DNA of 64,000 nucleotides from Ananas comosus (lineage: Eukaryota; Streptophyta; Magnoliopsida; Poales; Bromeliaceae): assembly GCF_001540865.1 (NCBI RefSeq), contig NC_033640.1, positions 5,786,166 through 5,850,165 on the forward strand. Direction: 5' to 3'. Position 1 is the stretch's first letter; each line of letters opens with the position of its first letter. Below the pieces are notes generated by a model that made no database searches, was not told the origin of the DNA, and worked only from the letters and a program-made list of their open reading frames with translations. Below are positions 11,607-22,787 of this stretch, piece after piece. The position numbers were made by a program, and so were the translations under genes.

Positions 11607-13424
11607 AACTGGTACCATGTATAAGCCCACATGCCATTTTTCTGTCAAATTGTAATATTCTTGAGAAGAGGTTCATTGAACCAAGCCACGTTTTTTATAA
11701 TTCCATCCATATGGCATCTTAAGACTAAATTCACTTTGTGGGATAAGAATGGAGAAGGAGCATTCATGTATTTGTATCTTCTAGATAAACATAAATCTAT
11801 TTGTCAATATATTAAAATCAGCTTTATTAGCAAAATCACGAACTTAGGACCTCCACAACACTTTAGAAGCTACTAATATTATACAGCAAAATATGTATCA
11901 TCCCTACGGTGTTTGAGGATATTAGATGTGCCTCGAAATTTGATTGTTGGTTTCGATTTTGTGTCCATCATTCCTTGATTGGTTTGCGGTGCGACAAATT
12001 TTGAAAAATGATTAGTAAAAGTAAAAATAGATGTTTACAGTGGAAGTGGAGACGGCCCAAGCCTGGCCGTTAAGGAACTTCTTTCTTCTTTTTGCCCTAG
12101 AGGCGATATATCGTATATTGTACTTTCACAATATTTTACTTTCTTTTTTTTATAGTGAAGTTCTCTTTTGTTTCACCCATGATTTTTATCCTGCAAAGGA
12201 TTTTATATGTTAAGTCCTTATGTTTCTATTTTCTTTTACTGTTTTGTGGTTTGTCTATTTTGCGATTGCCGTTTTTCATTTCTGTTTTGTGCGCTCGTTG
12301 TAACAAAGGAGCTAGCTATTACACAACAAAATAATTCTTATGAACATTTTACCATCAATTGAATGAGACATATATCCAAATTCACTTAGGTCTAGTTTGA
12401 TATTATGGTAACTTTTTATACTATAAAAGGCCTAAAAAATTTGAAAGTGTTTACAATTTTTTTCTCTCCCAATGCTTTAAAATTACAGTTGCAATCGCCA
12501 CTAGAAAAACACGTGGTGTAAAAGAAGAAAAAATTGAAAATACTTTTGAATTTCTTGAATCTTCTGTAGTATAAAAAGAGTGCCACGAATAAAGATTGAA
12601 ATTCAAATTTAGTGCATCAATGGCTACGAATAAAGATTCGCTAATCTAACTGGAACATCATAAATTTACATCCGAAAGTGCATAGAAACTTTCGTTTGGT
12701 ACACTTTACAAGAAAAAGAAACAGATATAATCTCTGATGACATGACAACTAAATCAACGATCACTCATTTTCGTCTCCATGATGGCATAACAACCGAATC
12801 AATTGTCACACCATCTTTTCAACATAGTAATTAACCCAATTGAAATAGTAATTAAATCACTAATTTGAGCTAAACTTCATCATGATTTCAAGGAGTATTC
12901 ATTGTGAAATTGACCCACTAAATTAACTTCATATAAACCCTTAATTAGTTAACTTGGTTCGTTTTACTTGATAAAGAAAAAGGTATAATTCCTTGTGACT
13001 ATACTATAAAGTTTGGTTCTTTACCATCTTTTTTAGGACTTTTGAAACCACGTTTTTCGCGTAGATTCCATTCTTTTATTCTTCCAAAGATGTAGAATCT
13101 ATAACGTTGCCGAATTCTAGAAGATAAAGAGAACTTCGTTGCCGACTTTAGAATAATGTTTGTTACACTTTATTTAGCAAGGAAATGTATCATTGGTACT
13201 CGAATATATGCTCTCATACTTTTGAACTGGACATATAAATATATAAATATATATTATAAAAAGAATATTTTAAAAGGAAAATGAAGTGTTTGTGCATATG
13301 ATTCAAATATGGATTCACAAGGAGATTGTGTGAATGGAAGCTCATAAAGCCATTTATTACATAACACGTTTGTCCTACGTTGGTTTGTTTGGCCTTGCTG
13401 TAGGATATAGTTTTATTGATTAAA
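11607..13424. other. Non-coding region, no gene seen
   Basis: Open frames here are short, A/T-driven and without any motif. A possible decayed MITE edge reads GGTCTAGTTTGATATTATGG near 12390, but its partner was not convincing. Nothing else stands out. Confidence 0.55.
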
Positions 13425-13775
13425 GTATTGTCTAAGTAATCATTTCAAATTATGAGAGAGGTGGCATTTTAGTCCTCAAAGTTTAATTTGTTGCAAGTTT
13501 TCACGCAAACTTTCAGAACTATTACAATCGAGTCTAACAATTCAATTTATTAATTAAATATTGACGCATTACTGATGTCAAAATGATGTAACATCTTATT
13601 TATTGGTGTATTATCACTTCTACGTGAGCGATATATCAGTATTTAGTTAACTAAATCGGGTTATAGAACTTAATTGCAATAATTCTGAATATTTTAGTTA
13701 AAAATTTTAATAATTTAAAATTTGAAAACCAAAATGTCATCTACCACATAGTTTGAGGACCAAGCTTGCAATTTA
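13425..13775. mobile_element. Diverged copy of the 8986 MITE family
   Basis: Shared blocks with 8986-9362 include TTAGTCCTCAAAGTTTAATT, TTACAATCGAGTCTAACAAT, a TATTGACGCATTACTGATGT core, and the end TAGTTTGAGGACCAAGCTTG followed by CAATTTATCC. It has the same internal order, but the left terminal repeat is degraded. Non-coding. Confidence 0.6.
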
Positions 13776-13830
13776 TCCAAAAGAAAAAAAACAAAATACT
13801 TTCAACCACCAGATTATCAAACTAGAGGAG

Positions 13831-13907
13831 AAAACTAGTTTGACTTGGTCAATTGGACCTGTTGACCACAAAACTAGTTTGACTTGGTCAATTTGACATG
13901 TTGACCA
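13831..13907. repeat. Tandem duplication, unit about 38 bp
   Basis: Two adjacent copies of a unit reading AAACTAGTTTGACTTGGTCA then GTTGACCA, differing at about three positions. Non-coding. Confidence 0.75.
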
Positions 13908-14200
13908 TAAAAACATTCACGTTTGAATTGTTCAAACCAAGCGTTCCCCAGTAGTTGACCTATGTCAATTTTCCTTCCCTGTATTTTAGAGGCTTTTACT
14001 TATTTACCCTTTGTTACTATTCAAAATTTTTAAATTTATTAATTCTGAGATGATCAAAACATCTTTGTAAAATTTAATTATGTTATTTGAAGAATTTTTT
14101 TAAAATCAACGAGGTTATTTTGATCCTCCAAAGATAAAAAAGATATTTTTAAAATTTTGAAGAACATATTAGATATTATTCATATTTTTTTTATTATGAA

Positions 14201-14402
14201 AAATGCTAAGTCCGCAATCCATTTTGGGGTGTAGGATTACAACTCTTTTTAAAAAACTCTTTTTGGGTTTTAGTAAGGGAAAAAGAATGATAAGAAAAAT
14301 AGAGAGATATGGACCGTCGAAAAGTAAAGTGATATGAACCGTTGGATGTTAGGTTTGTAAATTTAGGATCAAAAGTTAGTGGTTGTCGGAGTAGCATTGC
14401 TT
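14201..14402. mobile_element. Small MITE-like inverted repeat
   Basis: Left end AAATGCTAAGTCCGCAA pairs imperfectly with the right end TTGTCGGAGTAGCATTGC. About 200 bp. The open frame across it (minus strand) has no recognisable domain and is treated as chance. Confidence 0.45.
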
Positions 14403-14415
14403 TTTTTTTTTATTG

Positions 14416-14669
14416 GGTAAACTTCAATTTGCTAACTCATTTTCACATTATATCCTTATTTTACTGAAAAAATTTAGTATCGAATAAAAAAGCAAAATAA
14501 AATTCTCAATAACCATAGAATAATTAAGTTTAAAATTTTAAACTACAGGGTGGCAAAATAAAAATATGCAAAACAACATAGTTGTTATTTGTTGAGGATA
14601 ACTTTTTAAACAGCTGGATGACAAAGTGAAAATAAACTAAACGACAGGAGGCCAAATTAAAGTTTACCT
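14416..14669. mobile_element. MITE with GGTAAACTTYAATTTG ends
   Basis: Left GGTAAACTTCAATTTG; reverse complement of the right end GGTAAACTTTAATTTG (one mismatch in 16). The unit is about 254 bp, A/T-rich and non-coding, immediately next to the previous small element. Confidence 0.65.
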
Positions 14670-15000
14670 TTTATTATTTTATAAATAATGAGAATATATT
14701 CCTTATATTTTAATATTATATAATATATTACTACTATACTATATAATTATTAGTTGAGTTAGAAACTGCCCCAAAAAGCCCATTAGGGTGGGTACTTTTG
14801 ATTGTTAGCCATGGATGGGAGATGTTAGGCGTTGGAGATGATGGTGATTAGTGGTTGTAGGTGGATAGTGTTTGAATCCCAAGCTTTGAGTAAATTTAAG
14901 AGTAGATCTAAGGACTAGAAATTTAGAAAACACAAGAGGGTTCGGCTAATTAAAAAGTATTTGCCTTAATTGATATAGATATATAGTATTATATATAGCG

Positions 15001-15560
15001 AGAGAGAGAGACGAGATGAGAGAGAGAGAGCAGAACTGTTGTTGCTTCAGACATGATGGAATTTTTCAAAGTCGACATCGGCTCGTTAGCATGATCTAGG
15101 TATTTGAAGTTGCCTAGGAAAATGATTTATTGCGATTTTTGATATATTTACCTAGTATCGAAAATGTCGTTTCAATAATAATTTTTAATGGTTGATATCT
15201 GCCGTTTTCAGTTTAGCGGGTGTAGAAGTTTCAATCAGATGAATTTTGATACAAATTTCTTTATACTATCTACAACAAGATCAATATTTCTGATTAAATT
15301 TTGGTGCTATACACACTTTTTTATAGGATTTTTATTTTCAGCCTGCCGCGTCTCTCATTATTGATTTTGACATCCTTTTGATTGATTAGGTAAATGATAT
15401 TCAAGAAATCCAAAAATTATTTTCTGAAACTTCAAATACGCCTGGATCAAGTTACGGAGCGATCGACGATTTCGAAAATCCATCTCGAAAGACTCGAGGC
15501 AGTCGAGGCTCCACGTTGCTCTGAGGAGCACAGCAGTCCTGCTCCTCTCTCTCTCTCATA
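15001..15560. mobile_element. Foldback element, copy 3 (decayed)
   Basis: The order of blocks is that of the other foldback copies (TTTTTCAAAGTCGACATCGG, then TCTAGGTATTTGAAGTT, with the inverse near 15400-15500), but with many small deletions. GA/CT microsatellites lie at both ends. It corresponds to the partial copy 7 at 18524-18722. Non-coding; a 65-residue frame across the right half is spurious. Confidence 0.6.
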
Positions 15561-15562
15561 CA

Positions 15563-16108
15563 TGAATAGATTAGATACTATACTTTTATAGTAACGAAGC
15601 CTCGGTATATAGTCTTGATTTTCGATTTTAGGGTATTCAAATTAACGATCCTAACCGATTACATATGATTAGGTTGTATATGAACGTTCGTGAAATAAAA
15701 AGTGTTTATAGTTTTTTTCGATTCGTTTTACTTAGTAAATAAATTATTGTCAAATGGGCTGAAAATGATAATCTTTAAAATTTGAAGAGCATTGGATTTT
15801 AAATTAAAGATAAGAATGTTAACCTTAATTTAGATAGTTTAAAGTTTATTTCTATCAAAATTGAAGAAAGTTAGATTTTTTGTCAACCGCATTAAACTCC
15901 TAATCGCTATAGTAGCCATTGAAAATTGACAATTTTGAAATTGGTTTGCATCATAAAATAAATATGTTGAAAAATATAAATTTTATTCTATAAATTTAAA
16001 TATCCTAGTCAGTTTTAACGGTGTAGGATCGTTTGATTTGAACTAAGATCGAACGAACTATAGTACGGAGCCTCGATACATAGATAGTATAGGAATTCAG
16101 CTCTTATA
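15563..16108. mobile_element. Foldback element, copy 4
   Basis: Left arm with GAAGCCTCGGTATATAGTCT and TTTTCGATTTTAGGGTATTC; right arm with the inverse ending GGAGCCTCGATACATAGATA. It is a decayed sister of copy 8 at 18755-19292, which keeps the arms better. Confidence 0.65.
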
Positions 16109-16136
16109 TCTATATATATATATATATATATATATA

Positions 16137-16386
16137 GAATTATGTACTATTACTTCAATATACAAACCTTGGCTACTAATTGAGTTCTTGGCGTTGGGAT
16201 GAAAGATTGTGCGTTTTGTTAGGATTGAATGTGGTCCCTGGTGTTGAATTGAATAGTGCGTCATCTAGGTTGAGTGGGGTGGTTGGTTTAATGTTAATGC
16301 TAACGGTTTGGAATGATCAAAGCGAGTAGATCTAACGGTAGAAAACTCAATAGTACCAAGGCTTGGTATATCGATAGTTATAGTAG
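16137..16386. mobile_element. Short unclassified inverted-repeat element, copy 1
   Basis: Contains AAAGATTGTGCGTTTTG, GAGTGGGGTGGTTGGTT and GATCAAAGCGAGTAGATC in the same order as 16986-17213. Ends pair weakly (AAACCTTGGCTACTAATTGA against CAATAGTACCAAGGCTTGG). Non-coding, about 250 bp. Confidence 0.5.
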
Positions 16387-16479
16387 CGGACTCTCTCTCT
16401 CTCTACTCTCATATATTATTATATATGTGAAGACCACTGCTGTGTGTGTGTGTGGTTGCTGTGTGTGTCGTGTGTGTGT

Positions 16480-16979
16480 TGTGACCCAGATAGTCAATAA
16501 GCTATATGTGGATCTAATAATGGGCTAAACTCTTAACCCGCTTAATATTTTGGTGACGCCAAGGCCCAAGAGGTTTAAGAGAGATTAAGCGTGTCTTAGG
16601 ACGGGAGTAGTCCTATGGATGGGTAACCTCGGGAATGTGGTGGCGTTCACAGATGGTTATCAGAGTACAATTACCAGCGCGAAGTGTGAGATGAGCTCGG
16701 CCTGAGCAGGTCTGGAGATGACGGGCTAGCGAGAGAGTCTCACATCGCCTGGTACTTATGAGTCTGAGCCTGTACGCATGACGTCAGGGCTTAAAAGAAT
16801 GGGAGATTGTGAACCAGATAGTTTATACTCCATAATATGAGAGTATTAATAGGGCTAAACTCTTTAACCTGACTTAAGCTTTTGGGGGTGGTGTAAGCGC
16901 CAGAGGTTAAGAGAGTTAGCGTGCCAGAACGAAGAGTAGTCTCTAGGATGGGAACCCCCTGGGAAGTTGGGGCATCACA
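16480..16979 (+). mobile_element. TRIM (terminal-repeat retrotransposon in miniature), element 1
   Basis: Two 172-bp direct repeats, 16480-16651 and 16808-16979, each starting TGTGA and ending TTCACA or ATCACA. Directly after the first is TGGTTATCAGAGTAC, close to the initiator-Met tRNA primer site; before the second is a purine run GAATGGGAGAT. The internal 156 bp has no coding frame but shares GATGACGGGCTAGCGAGA and GTCTCACATCGC with the TRIM at 56451. No target duplication is visible because the flanks are microsatellites (TG on the left, TA on the right). The direct repeats have diverged markedly, so this is an old insertion. Confidence 0.75.
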
Positions 16980-16985
16980 ATATAT

Positions 16986-17213
16986 ATATAGAATTGAGCC
17001 TATGTGCTTTTAAATTACCAAGTCATTGGTACTTGTAAGTTTTCGGCCCTTGGATTAAGAAATGTGTCGTTATGATGATGTGGTCCCCTAGGGTGAGTGG
17101 GGTAGTTGGTTGAATAGTATATCTAACGAATGAAAATGATCAAAGCGTAGATCTAACGGTAAAAATACAAGTACAAATGTTGTACTTTTACAAGCACCAT
17201 AGCCGGTCTATAT
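16986..17213. mobile_element. Short unclassified inverted-repeat element, copy 2
   Basis: Same block order as 16137-16386 (GAGTGGGGTAGTTGGTTG, GATCAAAGCGTAGATCTAAC). Ends pair as ACCAAGTCATTGGTACTTGTAA against a CTTTTACAAGCACC region. Non-coding. Confidence 0.45.
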
Positions 17214-17266
17214 ATCAATAGGATATATTAATGATATTAAATATATATATATATATATATATATAT

Positions 17267-17812
17267 AGTAGGGCTACTATACTCTTATGAGTATAAAGCT
17301 CTTCGTACTCACAAGTTGTTTCCAATGTTGGGGCTTTCGAATCGACGATCCACATCGTTAAATATGATTTAGAGTATTTGAAACTTTTAGAAAATAAATT
17401 TCGTAATTTTTCAAAGTTATTATAAAGTCCATCAAGCAGGTATAAAATGAATGGTCAAAATCGAACGACATCCTAAAAATGGATGATCGAATTCTTCAAT
17501 TTAAGATCAAAGTTATTGATATTTATTTAGATAATGAATAGAATTTTCTATCAAAAATTCAACCGATTTCTATTTTTTTACACCGTTACACTAGCAAATA
17601 TCTCATACCGGCCGTTAAAATTTGTCAATTTTGTGAGCTTTTGATCGTAAGGTAAATGGTATCAAAAAATTATAAAAATTGATTTCTAAGAGTTTTAAAT
17701 GCTATAAATAATGTTTAACGGTATGGATCGTCGATTCGAAAGCTTTATTATCGAAAACAATTTATGAATATGAAGGCGATCGTACTCATAAGAGTATAGT
17801 AGCCGGACTATA
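17267..17812. mobile_element. Foldback element, copy 5
   Basis: Starts GGCTACTATACTCTTATGAG and ends with its inverse, CTCATAAGAGTATAGTAGCC. Inner arm blocks GACGATCCACATCGTTAAAT and AACGGTATGGATCGTCGATT are mirrored. It is about 95 percent identical by eye to copy 9 at 19327. Flanked by TA repeats. Confidence 0.8.
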
Positions 17813-17835
17813 TATATATTTATATATATATAGAG

Positions 17836-18255
17836 TAAGGCTACTATACTCTTATGAGTATAGAACCCTTACTACTCATAAGTTGTTTTCGATGTTGGAG
17901 TTTTCAAATCGATGATCCACACCATTAAACATGATCTAGAGTATTTGAAATTTATAGAAAATAAATTTTATAAATTTTCGAAATCATTATAAAGTCCATC
18001 AAGCGAGTATAAAATGAATGGTTAAAATCGAATGACATCCTAAAAATGGATGATCGGATCCTTCAATTTAAGATCGGAGTTATTGATCTTTATTTAGGTA
18101 GTGAATAGAATTTTCTATCAAAAATTCAACCTATTTCGATTCTTTTTCACCGTTAAACTAGCAAATATCTCATACCGGTCGTTAAAAATTGTCGATTTTG
18201 TAACCTTTTGATCGTAAAGTAAATGATATTGAAAAATTATAAAATTTAATTTCTA
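17836..18255. mobile_element. Foldback element, copy 6 (right end missing)
   Basis: The left arm reads GGCTACTATACTCTTATGAG then GTTTTCGATGTTGGAGTTTT. It matches copy 10 (19891-20440) until about 18255, where a different element begins, and an N follows at 18523. The right arm is therefore absent here, either displaced or lost at the join. Confidence 0.75.
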
Positions 18256-18522
18256 GGCCCCTGTTTGGTATGGGGTTAAGGGGTGGAATAACCCCTTAAC
18301 CCCATACTTATTCCCAAACACCCCCCAAAAGGGGTGGGGTTAACAAACCCCACCCCAAAAGGGGTTTAGCAGGAATTGGTGGGGTTTGTTAACCCCCCTT
18401 TCTCTCTCTTCACGGGTTTGGCTGAACCCCTCCCCTCTCTCTCTTCACGGGTTGGCTGAACCCTCGCATCACTCCCAACGCACTACTGTAGCTCCTCCCC
18501 CAACCTCCTAACTCCTTCTTCC
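18256..18522. mobile_element. Partial MITE-like element beginning GGCCCCTGTTTGG
   Basis: Inserted at TTTCTA in copy 6. It has the form GGCCCCTGTTTGGTATGGGG followed by a C/G-rich hairpin region (AACCCCTTAACCCC, GGGGTGGGGTT), resembling Tourist-type MITEs. It ends at the single N at 18523, so its right end is not seen. Confidence 0.5.
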
Positions 18523-18523
18523 N

Positions 18524-18722
18524 ATTTTCAGCCGTTAAAAATTATTGATTTTGAATCCTTTTGATTGCTAGGTAAATAATATCAAAAAATCCCAAAAATT
18601 ATTTTCTAGAAACTTCAAATACGCTAGATCAAGTCTAACGGAGCCGATTGACGATTCGAAAATTCCATCATCGAAAATGGCTCAGGAGCACGGAAGCCTC
18701 CGTGCTCTTGAGAGCATAGCAG
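18524..18722. mobile_element. Foldback element, copy 7 (right half only)
   Basis: Starts immediately after the N at 18523 with the middle of a foldback unit and ends GGAAGCCTCCGTGCTCTTGA GAGCATAGCAG. It corresponds to the right half of copy 3 (15001-15560). Confidence 0.7.
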
Positions 18723-18754
18723 TCTTGCTCTCTCTCTCTCTATATATGTATAGA

Positions 18755-19290
18755 ATTAGAGTACTATACTATTTATAGTACCGGAGCTCCGGTACTATAG
18801 TCTTGTTTTCGATCTTAGGGTATTCAAATTAACGATCTACGCTGTTAAATATGATCTAGGTTTTATGAAGTTCTTAGAAATAAAATTTTAGTTTTTTTCG
18901 ATATCGTTTACTGAGTAAATAAATTATGTCAAAATGGACGCTGGAAATTGAATAATCTTTAAAATTTGAGCATAGGACTTTTAAATTAAAGATCAAAAAT
19001 GTTAACCTTAATCTAGATAGTTTAAAGTATTTTCTATCAAAATTTGAAGAAAGTTAGATTTTTCTACACCGTTAAACTCCTAACTCGCCATAGTAGCCAT
19101 TGAAAATTGACAATTTTGAATGGTTTGATCATAAAATAAACTATGTCGAAAAAATATAAAATTTTATTTCTAAAAATTTCTATATCCTAGTTCAGTTTTA
19201 ACGGTGTAGATCGTTGATTTGAACATCCTAAGATCGAAAACGAGACTATAGTACCGGAGCCTCGGTACTATAGATAGTATAGGAGATTAG

Positions 19291-19292
<2 letters not shown>
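18755..19292. mobile_element. Foldback element, copy 8
   Basis: Left arm TACCGGAGCTCCGGTACTAT then CTTGTTTTCGATCTTAGGGT; right arm ACCCTAAGATCG-like inverse and GTACCGGAGCCTCGGTACTA. About 538 bp, non-coding, flanked by TA repeats. It is the better-preserved sister of copy 4. Confidence 0.75.
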
Positions 19293-19326
<34 letters not shown>

Positions 19327-19328
<2 letters not shown>

Positions 19329-19866
19329 GGGCTACTATACTCTTATGAATATAAAGTTCTTCGTACTCACAAGTTGTTTTCGATGTTGGGGCTTTCGAAT
19401 CGACGATCCACACCGTTAAATATGATCTAGAGTATTTGAAACTTTTAGAAAATAAATTTCGTAATTTTTCAAAATTATTATAAAATCCATCAAGCAGGTA
19501 TAAAATGAATGGTCAAAATTAAACGACATCCTAAAAATGGATGATCGGATTCTTCAATTTAAGATCGGAGTTATTGATATTTATTTAGATAGTGAATAGA
19601 ATTTTCTATCAAAAATTCAACCGATTCATATTCTTTTACACCGTTACACTAGCAAATATCTTATACCGGCCGTTAAAAATTGTCAATTTTGTGAGCTTTT
19701 GATTGTAAGGTAAATTGTATCAAAAAATTATAAAATTTGATTTCTAAGATTTTTAAATGCTATAAACAATGTTTAACGGTATGGATCGTCGATTCAAAAG
19801 CTTTATCATCGAAAACAACTTATAAGTACGAAGGCGATCGTACTCATAAGAGTATAGTAGCCGGAC
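19327..19866. mobile_element. Foldback element, copy 9
   Basis: Near-identical to copy 5 (17267-17812) over its full length, including the ends GGCTACTATACTCTTATGA and its inverse at the right. The open frame at 19737-19973 runs across two elements and is spurious. Confidence 0.8.
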
Positions 19867-19890
19867 TATATATAAATTTATATATATATA

Positions 19891-20440
19891 GAGTAGGGCT
19901 ACTATACTCTTATGAGTATAGAACCCTTACTACTCATAAGTTGTTTTCGATGGTGGAGTTTTCAAATCGATGATCCACACCGTTAAATATGATCTAGAGT
20001 ATTTGAAATTTATAGAAATAAATTTTATAAATTTTCGAAATCATTATAAAATCCATCAAGCGAGTATAAAATGGACGGTTAAAATCGAATGACATCCTAA
20101 AAATGGATGATCAGATCCTTAAATTTAAGATCGGTGTTATTGATCTTTATTTAGGTAGTGAATAGAATTTTTTATCAAAAATTCAACCTATTTCGATTCT
20201 TTTTCACCGTTAAACTAGCAAATATCTCGTACCGGTCGTTAAAAATTGTCGATTTTGTGACATTTTGATCGTAAGGTAAATGATATCGAAAAATTATAAA
20301 ATTTAATTCCTAGAAGTTTTAAATGATCTAGATATTGTTTAACGGTATGGATCGGTGATTCGGAAGCTTTATCATCGAAAACAACTTATGAGTACGAGGG
20401 CGATCGTACTCATAAGAGTATAGTAGCCGGACTATATATA
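19891..20440. mobile_element. Foldback element, copy 10
   Basis: Near-identical to copy 6 on the left and complete on the right, ending CTCATAAGAGTATAGTAGCC. It abuts six Ns at 20441-20446. Confidence 0.8.
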
Positions 20441-20446
20441 NNNNNN
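20441..20446. other. Six unresolved bases (gap)
   Basis: NNNNNN directly after the TA repeat that ends foldback copy 10. The sequence on the right is unrelated, so the true distance across this gap is unknown. Confidence 0.9.
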
Positions 20447-21525
20447 AAGGATAAAGTTTTGGGCTTTCGATCTCGCTTTGGCCCGACAATAATGTCCTCA
20501 ACACGGCCCAATCTAAATAGGACCTAAAACTATAAGATCAATTTGGCCCAATTTTATAGATAGAGCCACTATTTTTATTTTACAATAAATTTTCATTTAG
20601 TCCCCTTACACTTTGCCACATTATAGTTTAAAATGTTGTAGTTTACTCTCATGTTTTAGATACCGTGATCCTTTATATCTACTCTTGATTTGACTAGTTA
20701 AATTGTATAATATATGCTTGTTGTATTGTTGTGTATATTTCTGAAAAAAAAAAATATTCTATCATATACATCTTATCCCACTTAGACGTAGCTTTCATAT
20801 AAGCAGATATTACTAAACTTAGTTTTTCCTACTTTTATTCAAGAACATTAATTCAATTCCTACAAATTGGCTCCTTTTTTCACATGTTATTCACCACATA
20901 TCTACTTGTAGTAATCTCTATCCAAAATTCTTGGCATAACCAATCTTATTCTTGTATGAAGGTTCATTGAATTTAGCCATTTTTTGTTATCTTAACATGT
21001 TGGTGGTAGGCATTTGAAGGACTAGTGAGAATAATCTCTACCGTGCACTTTTCTAATTTATTCCTTCCAATGGAATTTTTTTAGTTTAATTTATGTTCTA
21101 AAGTGGGATAGTGATAACCAACATATATAGAATAATGGAGTACAAAACTCTCCCTCATCTTTATTCCCTATTGTTCACTCTAGTGGGCTTTCATGGAAGA
21201 TCTACTATTTTCATGGAAGATCCACTATTAGTTGGGATCTTTTAAATTTGTAAATTTGAGATCTCTAGTTTCTTGTAATTATGTTATTAAATTCAAAGAT
21301 ACAACAAGTCTTATTTCCTTTGTCTCTTTGTGGTGTCGAAAAATGAATTGAGACTATATCATTTTCTCTAAAAGCCTAAGTTCAGACAGTACGAATCTTT
21401 CGGTTTTCTCCTTCTTTTTCTTCTTCTTCTGTTTCAAATCATTTAAATTTTTATTAGAGGAAAAGCATGAAAATTACTATAATAATAACTACTGTAAATT
21501 TTCATCGATCCTACAATCAAGGTTA
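20447..21525. other. Non-coding region, no gene seen
   Basis: A/T-rich with no supported frame. GGCCCGACAATAATGTCC near 20490 and the following GGCCCAATC/TTGGCCCAA words suggest the edge of an old element, but no repeat partner was found. It ends at a 100-base gap. Confidence 0.55.
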
Positions 21526-21625
21526 NNNNNNNNNNNNNNNNNNNNNNNNNNNNNNNNNNNNNNNNNNNNNNNNNNNNNNNNNNNNNNNNNNNNNNNNNNN
21601 NNNNNNNNNNNNNNNNNNNNNNNNN
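21526..21625. other. Assembly gap of 100 N
   Basis: Exactly 100 N, which is usually a placeholder for a gap of unknown size. Any frame reading through it is meaningless. The left side does not resemble the LTR on the right side. Confidence 0.95.
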
Positions 21626-21808
21626 GATTTACAGTATTATCCTTATCCCTTGTTGTAGCATTTAGACATTTATTATGCTCTGATACTTCTAGATGTCTTT
21701 TTTTTATTGCTGTTATTATTGTTGTTTTTAGACGCCTTATATGTTGTAGACATATGGCGGGTCTGGGCACGCGCCGGGCGGGCTCCCGCTGGGTCCCGGG
21801 GCGTGACA
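21626..21808 (+). repeat. LTR 3' end fragment (same family as solo LTR A), plus sense
   Basis: From GATTTACAGTATTATCC to the terminal GGGTCCCGGGGCGTGACA, it closely matches the last 180 bp of solo LTR A (28551-28726). The rest of the LTR would lie in the gap to the left. Confidence 0.8.
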
Positions 21809-22787
21809 AGTCCCAAGCTCTACCAAGTCCTTCTTGTTGGAGAGCTTCTAGAACCACCAAAACCTCCAAAAATCTCCTTCAATATCTTCTTCTCCTCCAA
21901 CTTCTTGCCCTAGATAAGTTTTCTAGAGAGAGAAAGAGAGAAATGTGAGGGAGAGGGTGTGTGGGGTGTTGGCTGTGAAGAAGAGGAGTGTTGGGTATAT
22001 TACATGTTGTAACATTTGCAACTAAGCCCCCCAAAAACTCTTATTTGCAACAGACCTTATTATTGCTGCCAGACCAAAGTGTACCGGTACAGGGGCTGCT
22101 GTCACTGGTAACACGATTACGTAGAGGCAAACCCGAGAGCAGTCTCCTCGAATTTTACCAAAGTGTACCGGTACACACTAGGGGTGTTACCAGTAACACA
22201 GTCAAAATTTCTCAAACTCGAGAGCTTCTCTCTCTCGGCCTGCAATGCTGTACCGGTTACAACTCGATGGTTGTACCGGTACACTTGCTCCAGAATGCAG
22301 TTTTAGCTCCGATTCGACTCTATTTCGCGCCGTTCGATGCTAAAACCCTTATAACCCTTCTTAAACTTATTTTTAACCCTTCCAACATTGGTGGAATACT
22401 AAATGCAACTTGTCCATCCACCTCTTTCACATACTTTATTCAATTTGGCTAAAGTTCGATAATCGTTCTCGAGGTTTCAATATGTTACATCCGTGCAGCT
22501 GGGTTTAATATAGGGTACCGGTACCCGCGCAATGTCGTATCGGTACTCAGCTCCAGCTTCTCAAACCCGAGAGCTACGCATCTGGCAACCCTCTGAGGTT
22601 CCGGTATCACGCTCAGGTACCGGTACTCAACACTCAAACCTGAGACTTCCAAATTTTAGTGCCAGTAGCTCATCCTGGCACTTAGAACATTTAAGTTAAA
22701 TGCCGGTACACTCAAAGCATCGAGAGCAACTCCACTTACTATTCTAACACTAGAACCTTGCAATTTGCTAAAGTTTAGTGTACTACA
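21809..22787 (-). repeat. LTR fragment, minus sense, with a GTACCGGTAC array
   Basis: Ends in plus coordinates with CTTGCAATTTGCTAAAG then TAGTGTACTACA, the counterpart of the outer LTR end CAATTTGC...GTGTTACA of element D. It holds at least five words of the GTACCGGTAC type between 22078 and 22630, some mutated. The outer end of the opposite side (TGTCACGCC) is missing; it abuts the plus-sense fragment at 21808. Frames inside are not genes. Confidence 0.65.

Noticed and set aside
12390..12575. Possible MITE beginning GGTCTAGTTTGATATTATGG
   Set aside because: The inverse end could not be found with confidence; left as non-coding.
21467..21869. Frames reading through the 100-N gap
   Set aside because: The residues across the gap are undefined and the right part is LTR sequence.
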